In this document: one piece after another, positions 23,769-35,700 of the stretch
Numbering within the stretch: position 1 is the stretch's first letter
Layout of the letters: each line of letters begins with the position of its first letter
Assembly: GCA_904066235.2 (NCBI GenBank)
Contig: CAJFCV020000003.1
Location: forward strand, 8,556,001-8,620,000
Source: Bursaphelenchus xylophilus
Lineage: Eukaryota > Nematoda > Chromadorea > Rhabditida > Aphelenchoididae
Length of the DNA: 64,000 nt
Reading direction: 5' to 3'
The notes under the pieces: generated by a model
What the model saw: the letters and a program-made list of their open reading frames with translations, nothing else
What the model was told of the DNA's origin: nothing
The model's database searches: none
Position numbers and translations under genes: made by a program

Positions 23769-25977
23769 CTATTTATTGGGTTCTCCCGTTACCAGGTTCT
23801 GTATCGCCGACCCGGCTTTGACTTGGCATTCGCAAAAGGAGGAGGCGGATAGGGTTACGGTAGTCAGTTTGTAAGTGTCGTTCCGTAACACCTCGAGTAA
23901 TCTTTCGCCGCTGTTGCACATACCATAGCCTGAAATTTAAAAAAAAAATTTTACATATATAATTTCACAACTGGAAGAAGTGTATACGTCAAAATGCAGT
24001 AATGTCTCAAGGTGTAAAAAATGCATGAGGCGTATATTACATATAACCGCTAAATTTCATAAAATGAACGCTTGATATTCACAATTGTGCTTACCAGATA
24101 AGCAATCCGTGTCCCCATCGTGACAAATCAGTTCGTTTATGAACTGCGGGAAGTAATTTGCTGGCAACTGCCGCCACGCCCAGCATTTGGAACACAAACT
24201 GAGAAGACCACTGTCCGAACTTCCATCTGGTGCTGAACCTTTCGTTGTGCATGACAGGTTGTAACGGGTTCCTAAAAGTAAAGAGAATCACCCCATGCGT
24301 ATGTCATCATTTCAGCTTACCAATCAACGTGGCATTAACGGGATCAACAACTTGTCTGCTGAATCTTTTGCTCATAATCAAGTCCTCAACATTTCTGGCT
24401 TTCTTCTTGCTGCCGCTTTCTAAAAATTCGATAATAATTTGTACAGAGAAGACTAACGCCTACTACTGTAGTCGACGGTATCCGAATTATTTCTGGCAAA
24501 TCGATACCGACTGCAAGTAGTGCCTAGAAAGTCATCCGAGTCATGTTCGACTGGCTCAATGAAGTTCTTATAGCCTTCGGCGCCATAGAAATCTTCAAAA
24601 AAGCCAATTTGCCGAAGACGCTGGTTCATCATTCGACGACAAGTCTTGCATTCTTTGGAAGTGCAGGAGAGCTAAAAGACAGAAATAGTGTAATTTTATA
24701 AAATATGTAATACTAAATATTATAGGAGGCTTTTGAAAAATAGCTGCCATTGACTTGTTTTTAAATTTTGCGTACTGAAACCAGACATTGCCACGGTCAA
24801 AATTTCGGCTCCGCCTCCGGCTCTTAGCTCCCAGAGCCGGAGCCGAGGCCAAATATGCAGCTCCGGCACTCGGCTCCGTGCAAATTTAAAAAAGGTTTAT
24901 TAAAAATCCAATCTCAAGGCAAGCAGCGACCACCAATGCCTTTTACAGAATTTGTCTGACATGGCTAAGATTGCAAACTAGGAGATCCTGTCACTCAGTC
25001 ACACATTTTTGCCATAAATTTTCAAATTCTAGGGCTTTATTTCATAGCATAATGATATGGCTAATCAGGAAAAACTCCGTTTTTATTAACACATCAAACA
25101 ACCTTGAGTTCACTGTGCCCCCTATAACCTCAATTCAGAGGCCTTGCTAATTCACTAACTCGATCTTCTCTCCCGTTTTATGAAACTTTTTTTGCACTTT
25201 GTATCATGTTTACAAACCTCCCCGAGTCCCATTTGAACTTACATCGTCATCAGTGACTGTCATTTCCGCAGGCTTTTTCTCGAATAATAAAGTCATATCC
25301 TCGAAGAAATCGATGGCTTCCTCGATGGAAGTGGCTTGGAATCTCGAATCATACCTCAGGCATCCATTTGTATTGGGATTTACAACACAGGGACACTAAA
25401 ACATACAAATTTTTTGGTGTATACATAAAATAGCACTAAAATATCGGCCAATTTTCTTAGAGAACATCTGGATTTGGCTCATATTTTGCGTTAGTCGTAC
25501 AGAGCAAGCATATAATTTTTTTCATTTTTGCCAATGCTTTCAAACAAAGGCCAATTTATTCAACAAATCTACGGGCGAAAGACTATGGAAAATGAGGATG
25601 AACGCCTTTGGCGATATCTCTGCAAGCTTTAGACGTAAACATTTGGAATTTCCTTTTATAAATTATGCATTGAGCTGCGTTATCCTCAAGATCGTCAAAA
25701 AAGTTAAAATTTCCTCCAAATTCTGCCTAAAAATCGCTCTTTTCTGCAAAGCACTTCCAAATCTCACACATGCCTTTGAAATTTCAATTCTAATTTTTCC
25801 TAGGTTTCATCAAAATTAAAGAAAATATTTTGACCCATCTCTCTCTACTACAATACAAATAAATATATTTGTCACAGCACAAACTTGACTTACTTTATCA
25901 CTACTGACGGGTGTAGTAGTACTGTCGGGTCGCAAAAATTGTAAAAGAGTAAAGAACGAAATTGTTAAAAACTTCAT
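23769..25977 (-). CDS. Secreted cystine-knot protein, noggin/trunk-like
   Basis: Exons (minus strand): 25977-25894, 25395-25243, 24671-24467, 24419-24321, 24271-24095, 23929-23769. All phases agree, about 293 residues. The N-terminus is a signal peptide (MKFLTISFFTLLQFLRP). A Cys-bearing pro-region follows (CPCVV, CTSKECKTCRRM). A basic KRFSRQ looks like a processing site. The C-terminal domain has the noggin/trunk pattern: CSKCWAWRQLP, then a PQF segment, ICHDGDTDC, GYGMCNSGERLLEVLR, and the closing CEC pair in SSFCECQV. The W-x-W and the C...CxC spacing match noggin better than IL-17, which is the main alternative. Two Asn sequons occur (NAT, NLS). Noggin-type proteins bind and block BMP-class ligands, and trunk types activate receptor kinases; which role applies here cannot be told. 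Confidence 0.72.
24795..24880. repeat. GC-rich GGCTCCG repeat block in an intron
   Basis: Within intron 2 of the cystine-knot gene, repeats of CGGCTCCG and GGAGCCG, including the inverted pair CTCCGGCTCT/AGAGCCGGAG. Similar in style to the GGCCCG-filled hAT-like elements, but no clear ends or target duplication. Confidence 0.35.
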
Positions 25978-28900
25978 GATTAAAACAAATAACGAGAAAT
26001 TGTTGAAAACTGTTTCGGATTTACGTTCATTTGAGAGCGTGATCAAGGTAAATGCCTACTCTCCGTTAGGTAGTTGAACCTGATGATGGGGAAGGGGGAA
26101 GAGAGGGAGGTTGGAAAGCGAGATCATGTCTAGCTTGTGTTCGGAAAAGGGATAAAGAGCATAGAGTATATAGGGAGGTTGTGAAAGGCAACGGGGGTTA
26201 CGGTAGGAATAATCTAAACCCCACGGTGTTATTTTAACAATAACATGCGCAGGTGTGATAAAAGACATGAGTTAACGGATCAACATATCGTTGATTTTTT
26301 ACAGGATGATGTCAAAACATATATGATTACTGATATCAGATCAAAGTTTATAAAATTTACATGAAAAAAACTCTATCTTCGCATCCATCAAAAGTGAAAT
26401 AGGATTGCAAAGTATATTGCTAATGTGTGTTGTATTTAGGCACGGCCTCTGGTACCCATTTTCAATGTATTCTACCGTCCAAATAACCGTTCCTTTCCTT
26501 ACAAATCCGCTCAAATCTCTCCTAATGACCGTCCAAAGTTCCTCGCCCTTCAGTTCCCACGGCATTTGTGTTGCGATAATCTCCTCGAAACAGTTCGTCA
26601 ATCATCTCAGAGTCTCCGTGCGATTGTATCTTTTGCCAGAGGAGATTCCTTTTGAGCGGATAAATTCTTGAGGCGAATCTGTCATATCCAAGGTCGGACG
26701 TGTGAGACTGTCGGGGTGTTGGAGGATAGGGAGGGGTCCGGATCAGCGTCGATGATAAACAAATTGTTTGTTGTTGGAAAGGGACGGCTTTGGTGCAGAC
26801 GTGAATGCTATATAGTCGAAAAAATTTTAATTTTTTTGTCTCGAAATTTTTGCCAAAAAGAATTCATGAATATTTTGGTTACATTTCCTAATATGTTTTT
26901 GCAACCAAAACATCGCTTTTGCGCATTGTTGCCAAGCATGAGGTTGTTGCAAATGTAAGGCTCCCCAAACTTGCGTATTAAAATTTTTACCCTTTCATAA
27001 AGATGTGTAGCACTACCGTAATTTTCTAAAAATCTCAATTTTGCCATGACCTTTGATAACCAATTTTTTATGAAAAATTGGGCCAGTGACTTCATCTTTA
27101 ACTCAACATCCCCAATGACCTTCTCCATCGACCCCAAATGCCTCTAAACACCCAAAAATGCGAAGAAATCTCCATCCCTTCGCTGTGACGCAACCGATGA
27201 CTAACCCATCAACTATGTGTTTTCTTGTTTTTAATCCCTTTTTCTTACTTCCAGCCTAATCCCAATGGACTTTCGAAACCTCCAAGCGTTTGCATAGCTC
27301 CCTTTTTTATCATGCGAAACATACGAAAGTTGGGATAATTCGTTCCGTGATTTCCGCCACCAGTTTGATTCGAAATGGCGCCAATTTTGTAGGTCCTCGA
27401 TTCGCGACTCCCTTTTTTCGCGTTCTTCAGTTTAGAGCGGTTTAGAGAGGTGGGGATGGAGAGATCGAGCTGCGCAAGAAAAGGGCAAAAGTACGCGCCT
27501 GGAATAAGTTATTCTTAATTCTTTCGGGCGATTCGCCGGTTCTGGAGGATTGAATGGACGGATAGTGGTTGATAGGGATTTTTAAATGCGACTTTGGGGG
27601 GAATTGGCAGGAATGTTTGCAGGGGTTTTCGGGTATACTCGTGCTTTTGTAAGTTTTACACAGTTCCTAGTATTAAGATTAGCATTATCTATGACTCTTT
27701 GACGTTTCGGAAGATAGTGAACGATTTTTTCAGACAAGAGACTATAGAGAATGCGGAGAGGCGTTCAGAGAAACCCCTTTTACGGTATTTTCTTTGCGGA
27801 TTGAAAAAATTATTTTGCAATATTTGTAAAAAAATGGATCGTTTATCTCAAAAAAACTACAGACAATGCCCAAATGTTTATTGCTTACAGCAAAAATGCC
27901 AATTTTCACACTTGCAGCAACTTTTCTCCAATGTTTTCGATATTTGCATAGAACCTCGGAGCTGGTTCTTCCTAAATATTCCGAGTTCCTTTTTTTGCGC
28001 CTACTAGATCGGGCGAACGCACTTCAGAAAAGAGAGACGGTTTTCGGATCTTTTATATTCTTCATGTTCGGATGAGCAAATCTTTTCCCTTTCTTGGTCC
28101 GTCTTTCGTTTCACCGGGTTTTTGAACTTTTGGCGTGAAAATTCGCGGAAGAAATTAATTTTTTGGTTCAAAGCGTCTGCTTTAGTCACTTTGCCTCAGG
28201 GGATTTTTGCTAAAATATGCAAAATCCAAAAATTCTTCAACTTTTTGATATTATGTTTCAATATTTTTCTTAAAAAATCTGTTTTCCACACAGGGCTGTT
28301 GTAAATTGAAATCTAATCGGCCGAAGATTCATTTGGGCCCCGGAGCTGGCCGAGTCACCGTTTTTCAACCAAGAAATCTCTGTTGGAGGGTTTAGTCAGC
28401 GGAATTCGTCCTGTCAGAGCGAATTTTTGGTTTGGATGTTATTACGTTCGAGCATTTTTTTGGCCTTATCATTGGCTAGGATTGTCTCAATTTGGAGGGT
28501 GTGAGGTTTCTAAAAAACTGTCTCTAATCTATGCAAAATTAGTTCTAGCCACATATGAATGCCTGAAAGTTTCAGCTTGCGCTTTGCAGCCGCATCTCGA
28601 GTAACCCTGAGCGTCGCCCTCCTAACAATTCCCTTGTGAACGCAATTGCTTTATCAAATTTTATTCCGGTGTATAGCCAAAATTCTAGGCTTCAAAACTA
28701 CATACAAAGTCCTTGTGACTTCCGATTAGTCATCAAAAACAAAGTCAAATGGCATCAGAGAATAAACGCGCGCCAAATCTTGCACATTAAAGCCGTCCTT
28801 TTTATCGGTTGGAGGAGAAACGCGCGCTCTGGAAGGTGGTGTTCCGTCGTTCTTCATCGCTCTTCCAATCTAATTAACGGCTTTCGAACTGTATTTTGCA

Positions 28901-31484
28901 ATGTAAACTGTACAGTGGCTGTTGTTTTTTACATGAATTTTGGTACTGATCAAAAAAACTGACATGATTCCATTTTAAAGCCTTTTTTGGAAAATTAAAA
29001 ATTTTGGGGTTTCCGTAGGACCCACTCTACATCTCTAGGACCTCCATAGATTTGCGTTCAACCCACTAAAGTCTCAAAAAAATTGCTTTGGTATCCAGCC
29101 CGCTAAATTCTTTTAGCCCACGCACAACCTTTTGATTCAATGAACCGGGTTGACAAAACTTTTTACCAAGATGTCATCAGGGTCATTCTGGGCTTTATGG
29201 GCTTTCAAATACACGACAAAAACAAAATGCGCATAAAAAATCAGAAAATGGTAACACTGTCTGTAGTCTAAGCTTCGTAAAATATCGCATTCTAAACTAT
29301 TTTTTCGAAATTCCAATCATAATTTACTCCGATTTTGACGAATTTTTATAATTGACGAGTTGCCCATGGGATATCCCGACTGCATTATAAACCTTAAATT
29401 TACCGCTTTTTTTATGTTCTCCATAAAATCACCTCGTCACATATAAATCATTTGCGTCATACTTTATTGTAATTTCCCAATATGTTCATGTCTTTTTTGG
29501 TATCATTTTTTATGGCGTGTTTTGAGGATATTTTCACCTCCATTTCCAATTCCAAGACGCCCGTGGTGGGAACGCAACCTTCCATTCTTTTTGATTACTG
29601 ATCTTTCTTTTCGAAATTCCTTGGCGATTATTTTGAGGTTCCAGGGAGACAGAATTTTTGAATTTTTGGGAAATTTTCATTACAAAAACTACGTCATACT
29701 CGCTTTCTGTATCTGGTAGAACTCTGTGCGCAACAAATATACAGTTATTTGAAAGAGCAAAATACAAATTATATTATCCATCTTTCCCTTGATCAAACAA
29801 ATATCCAAAAAAAGAAGTTGCTCCTCACTTTTTGACACGCTGTCAACCCGCGAAAACCGAAGATTGTAACCGCGAATTCGACCAAAAGTTCAGCCCAAAA
29901 AAAGAGTTTAAGTTTCGCGCGCACCGAAACTCAGTAATTGCCTTATTTGTTAGTAACTCGCCCTTTATTCCAATCCCTTCCAAGGTTATAAGTTCGAATA
30001 CAAAACGTCCAGCGGATTCTTGGAGAAAGATTCGCGGTTTCGGGGTGTCAAGGAGCTGAAGAAAAGAGGGGTCAGAGTTGTAGGGGGAGATTTATTGAGA
30101 AGTAAGCGGATTGTTATAATATTAGTAAATTTTTAGGGGTTTCTATTCGTTATGATATTTATTGTGATATCAAAAGAAAGTATGGTATTTTTTATATTGA
30201 AATGATAATTGTTAGACAAACATAACGGCTATATCTGTCAAAATGAGGTTAAAACACGCAAAACATAACTTTCTTTTGTACTATTTAGAGTCAGCAGAGG
30301 TGAGAAGGAATAAATACGGTATTATAAAGCCTTTGTCGACATATTTGGTACAAAATATAAATCAAGTCAGTTTCTGTTTGTACAAATTCCCACATGTTTA
30401 TTTATTGAATTTATGAATTTGTAATGAGGATCATGTAATCATCAACAACCTCATTATGGTCTATCGATCGCCTTGATGCAATTTTACAACTTTCAAATTC
30501 AAACTTTTTCCTTTTAAATTTTGAAACTCCAGTGATGAAACACGTTTATTTTTTTGCACACCACATTACATAGGTACTAGGTAACATCACCAATGATTGC
30601 ATACATCCCTATAGCAATTTTTCTCAATTTCTCAAATTCCGTTCACCTCATAAATATGTAATCACAAGGCAATAAGCAAAATTTTTGGGAAGATATGTGG
30701 GTTTTTAATAAGCTTTATTCGGAATTTTGAGCGAAGCATTGGAATTTCCTCACGTTTCCTTATGCAATTTTTAATTCTATGAACAAGATTTTAGGTCTTA
30801 AAATTGAAATTCACTTTTTTGATAGGCAACTACCCTGACGAAATTATCTTTAGGGGGTTGAAAGAGTGTTTGTTTTTTAAAATGGTGTTTAAATCTAGTT
30901 ATAGAGCTACTGTAACACCAAGCGCTCCTTGATGAAATCAGCGTCACGCGCCTCCAATTCCCAGCCCCTTTCTTTGCACTTTATTATACTTTCCCCCACT
31001 CCTCATTGCATCCCCTGCGATCCGAATTTTGTGGCCAACAAATTTGTCATTCGACATTTTTTCGAAACCAACTATAGCTCAAAAAAAAAATATTTTTTAG
31101 GGAAGCGTTGCGCCGAAAAAACTGACTCATCCCACAGAAAACGCAGCGTCTAGTTGCGGGGGCATCTAGTTTGGGGTCTCTGAAGGAATCCCTCTTAGTT
31201 TGGTGGGGCCTGGAAGGGAATCATCGTTCAGGAGCCCGGATTTAATAGTAGTTATTAGTTATGCTAAAGGCAGAAACCTGACAGTCTCTTCTTTGTAAAA
31301 CTTTACTTACAATTAGCTTGTCAGAAATTGAGTTCCTAAAAAGGAGATTCTTTGATGTGCCACGCATATAATTTTATTTAAAACGCGAACATAAGTCTGG
31401 ATCCGGAATGTTTCTAGAGCGGCAGAGAGACACTTCTCGGAGTCAATTGTTCCCTTGTTTATCAGAGGGACAGTTGGCCGCGAC
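25978..31484. other. Long gene-poor interval
   Basis: About 5.5 kb of mostly AT-rich sequence. Open frames are short and unsupported; the longest GC-richer one is 26341-26601 (-), without recognisable domains. This interval probably contains promoter sequence of the cystine-knot gene and distal promoter or first-intron sequence of the myosin gene. No RNA gene or array seen. Confidence 0.4.
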
Positions 31485-32044
31485 CAGGGGTGGCAAACGG
31501 GCCTCTTTTTCCAAATTTCAGGCCCGGGGCCCGGCCCGGCAAAATCCCAGGCCCGGCACGGCCCGGTTCAAAATTTTGCAGGCCCGGCCCGGCCCGGCCC
31601 GGTAGAAATCAGGCCCGGCCCGGCCCGGTAAAAGCCCGATTAGGGCGCGAGCTGGAAATTTTCCTTTGATCTTACCGCCTTTGTAGTGTGCTAAAATCTG
31701 CTAAGAACTATCCTATATGTATTATATGTTCTAATTTGGACCTTATATTATAACATATATGCAAAAAAGTACTATAAAGTAGTAAACTATTGTAGAACTT
31801 GATATACTAAAAATAGAAACCTATCCAAAAATTTTTCCGGCGCGAAAACATTGAATGCCAAACGCTTGGCATTTCGACAAAACCGGGCCGGGCCGGGCCT
31901 GAAAATGGCTCAGGCCCGCGGCCCGGCCCGGTAAAAAGCAGGCCCGGCCCGGCCCGTTTCAAAATTTGTCAGGCCCGGCCCGTTTAGGCCCGATCGGGCC
32001 GGGCTTCGCCGGGCCGGGCCGGCCCGGCCCGGTGGCCACCCCTG
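31485..32044. mobile_element. hAT-like MITE filled with GGCCCG repeats
   Basis: A 560-bp element with terminal inverted repeats CAGGGGTGGC...GCCACCCCTG. It is flanked by a perfect 8-bp target duplication GCCGCGAC (31477-31484 and 32045-32052). CAGGGGTGGC ends plus 8-bp duplications are hallmarks of hAT elements. Much of the interior is tandem GGCCCG/GGCCC, mirrored as CGGGCC on the other side. No transposase. Confidence 0.85.
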
Positions 32045-32787
32045 GCCGCGACATAAATTTGGGTCAACTCTTCCCTCGATGAGAAAGTTTTTCCCCGAAA
32101 AAGATTTTTTATTTTTTCGATGTTGCGGATGGTTTAGTTTTTGGGTAGACGACTTGTAAACTTGCCAATTTATATATTTTATTATTTTATTCTCTCCCGA
32201 TTATGTCTCCCTTTTGTTTTTTCTTGCTGAGGAACTTGTCGAATTTTGCGATGTTGTTCTCGCGACTTTTGGGACCTTGTATAACATTCAGTTGTAAACT
32301 TTGGCAGTTTCTCCTCTTTTCTTGCAGGTTTCTTTGCAAGAATTTTTTTATTAGAAGATAGACGAACTATTTCGATGTGGGCTAGCTGGAAAGACTCGCC
32401 CTTCGTTGAGCTTATTTTTAATTCGTATCTTGTTCAAAAAATTCTGAATTTTTTTTAGCCTCTTCCATATTTTTACGTGATTCTGTTTTCCCAAGTTTCA
32501 CATCCTCACTAATATTTTACTGATGCCTTTATTTGATGTAAACCAATTTTTTTGTCTCGCCGAGATGCACCGTTTATTTTTTGTGATTTCTTTGGCTATT
32601 GTTTTCATCCATAATATTTTTTTGGTTTTTTGAAATCGCCTATCAAATATTCGTTTTACCGTGATTTTACTTGTTACCAAAATTCTACTGTACAAATTTT
32701 CAGCTGAGGTCCTTGGAAAAAAAAACCGGTAGAATTCGAAGGCTTTTCCCATCTTCTCCTTGTTGATCTAGCTCTTGATCTACCGGG
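32045..32787. other. Leader region of the myosin gene
   Basis: AT-rich sequence ending in an AAATTTTCAG acceptor at 32703. This defines an 84-nt 5' UTR before the ATG at 32788. Whether the acceptor receives a spliced leader or a cis exon from the gene-poor interval upstream is open. Confidence 0.5.
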
Positions 32788-35700
32788 ATGTCGCGAGTCA
32801 GCGCGGCGGCAGCACGTTTCGGCGGCACTCGTCAGGACTCCACATCTGGCCGTGGTCCTCCCCGGCAAGAGTCGGTAGCCAGCCGAGGCTCTCCCCGTCT
32901 GGAATCAGCAGCAAATCGAGGAGTTCCTCGTCAAGAATCGATTTCAACTCGAAAACAGCCTCTGGCATCGGTGGAAAATCGTCTTCATAAGAGAGAATCG
33001 GTCCAATCTGATGGGCCAATTGACGCGTCGACCTCCGGACTCGATTGTTTGATGGTAAAACGGACAGCAGTTGCGGATCCCGCAATGCAAGCGGAATGGG
33101 CGCAGAAGAGACAAGTCTGGGTACCGCATGAGAAGGAGGGCTTTGTTGCGGCCCATATCAAGGAAGATAAGGACGAAATGTATCTTGTGGAGGTGGTTGA
33201 GACCGGTCAGCAGCTGAAGTTGAGCAAGGACGACTGTCAGAAAATGAATCCACCCAAGTTTGATAAGGTAAGAGAATCATGACGATTTTTTGAAATTTTT
33301 CGGTTGAAAATTTTATTTTTAAATAATATCCGATTTTTTCTTTCAGGTAGAAGACATGGCCGATTTAACATGCCTCAACGAAGCCTCAGTTCTGCATAAT
33401 TTGAAGGATAGATACTACTCCGACCTTATTTATGTAGGTTCTCGGCCAAAAAAAAGAGGTTTCAAGCATCCTGCTACCTTTGCCATCTCTAAGAAGCCTT
33501 GTAACACTAAAATAAAACCTTTCAGACCTACTCCGGTCTTTTCTGCGTCGTTGTAAATCCCTACAAACGTCTTCCAATTTACTCCGAACAGCTGATCGAC
33601 GCGTTCCGTGGAAAGAAACGTCATGAGCGACCTCCCCATATCTTCGCCATCGCTGATGTGGCCTACAGATCGATGCTGCAGGAGAGAGAAGACCAGTCGA
33701 TCTTGTGTACTGGAGAATCTGGCGCCGGGAAAACGGAAAATACCAAAAAAGTCATTCAATATCTGGCTCATGTGGCTGGAATGAACAGAGGCTCCAAAGG
33801 AAGTAATTTGCCCAGCAAGGTAAGTTGAGGCTAATTTTCGATTTTTTTCCCTCGAAATGTCTGATAAAAATTTCGAATCCCGATCAATTTTTTCTTCTCA
33901 TTTTTTGATTTATTTTCTATACGATATAAAATTTTACATCGATTTTTTATAGAGTGAGGATGCCTCCTTGCAATACGTAAGTAGTTATGAGTGTAAATCC
34001 GCATTTTCTTCTACTTTCAAGCAATTTTCTGCGTGTGTGAGGTCCGAAATGTCCTAAAATTGCGTTTTCCTCCACTTTTCTTGATTGAAACTTCTTTATT
34101 ACTTCCTAAAATACTTTGAAATGTTCTTCATCTGGCTTGTTCGAAAAATGGAACAGCAAACCTGGTCGTATTTTACGTTTTTACAGTTTTTCTTATGAGA
34201 ATTTTCAAAGAATCTCTTTCAATTGGCTTTTTATGTGATTTTCTTCCAAAACGATGACAATTTTATATTTTATTCTACTTCAGGGTGAATTAGAGAACCA
34301 GCTTCTCCAAGCGAATCCAATTTTGGAAGCCTTTGGAAACAGCAAGACCGTCAAGAATGACAATTCATCAAGATTTGTAAGTTTTTTTCGTTGAAGGTAT
34401 CTTTAAGACTATTTTCTAATGATGACTAAAATTTTAATCACCTATTCACTTCAGGGAAAGTTCATTCGTATCAATTTCGACACCTCCGGCTACATTTCGG
34501 GCGCCAACATTGACTTTTATTTACTCGAAAAATCAAGATGTTGTCGTCAAGCGCCGAATGAGCGGTCATTCCATATATTTTACCAATTTTTGAGAGGAAC
34601 TTCCCCAGAAGAGAAGCAGAATTATTTGTTGGAGGACATTGGGAACTATGCGTTCTTGAATAACGGAGCCGTAGCGGTCCCGAACGTTGATGATTCCAAG
34701 GAATTCCTGGAAACGATCAAAGCTATGAAGATTATGAGCTTTAGCGATGAGGAGATCACTTGTAAGTTTGTCAGGGGAATGCTACAGACATTTTTTTTTG
34801 AATTTATTTGTGTTAATGTTAGAGAAATTTTTGAACTACCGTGTGCACTATTTGTACTCGAAATTGATTTTTTTCCTTCTTTTTCTTCCAAACGTTTCCA
34901 AAAAGGGCCGAAAACAATTTTTCTTTAACCCGCTCTCTTCACTTTACATAGTATATCGTTAATTTTACCAAAAAAAGTACTTGAGTATTGGCCATTCCAA
35001 CTAATGATGACTAAGCCAACATCTTTTTCAGCGATCCTCCGAATTATCTCCTCGGTAATGCTCTTCGGCAATATCAAATTCGTGCAAGAAAAGAAGTCGG
35101 ATCAGGCATGTCTGGCTGACGATAGAGTGGCTCAGAAAGTTTGCCATCTTCTTGGACTTTCCGTTCAAGATTTTAGCAAAGCTTTCCTCAAACCGAAGAT
35201 TAAAGTCGGCCGAGAGACGGTGCAGAAAGCCCAGAACAAAGAGCAAGCTGAATTCTCGGTAGAGGCCATCTCCAAAGCTACGTATGAGCGGATGTTCAAG
35301 TGGTTGGTGCAGCGAATCAATAAAAGTTTGGACAGAACTCGGCGTCAGGGAACTTCTTTCATCGGAATCCTTGATATTGCTGGTGAGTTAGGGGGAAATC
35401 GGGTGCAGAATTAAAATCTAGGGTGTTTTCTTGGTGTGCTACAAAAAAGAGACAGCTTCGGCACTTTTAAGACCTTTTCCGGGGCCTATTTATATTATCC
35501 ATGACATTTTTAGGCTTCGAAATCTTCGAGATGAATTCTTTCGAACAAATTTGTATCAACTACACCAATGAAAAGCTCCAACAACTCTTCAACAATACTA
35601 TGTTCATCCTCGAACAAGAAGAATACCAAAAAGAAGGGATCGATTGGCAATTCATCGACTTTGGCCTCGACCTCCAGCCCACAATCGACCTCATCGAGAA

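Noticed and set aside
26341..26601. 86-codon minus-strand frame with coding-like sequence (PWELKGEELWTVIRRD)
   Set aside because: No identifiable domain, no acceptor or poly(A) signal nearby; kept only as a remark in the gene-poor interval.
31408..31605. Frame rich in Gly-Pro-Ala-Arg
   Set aside because: It is a translation of the GGCCCG repeat of the hAT-like element.
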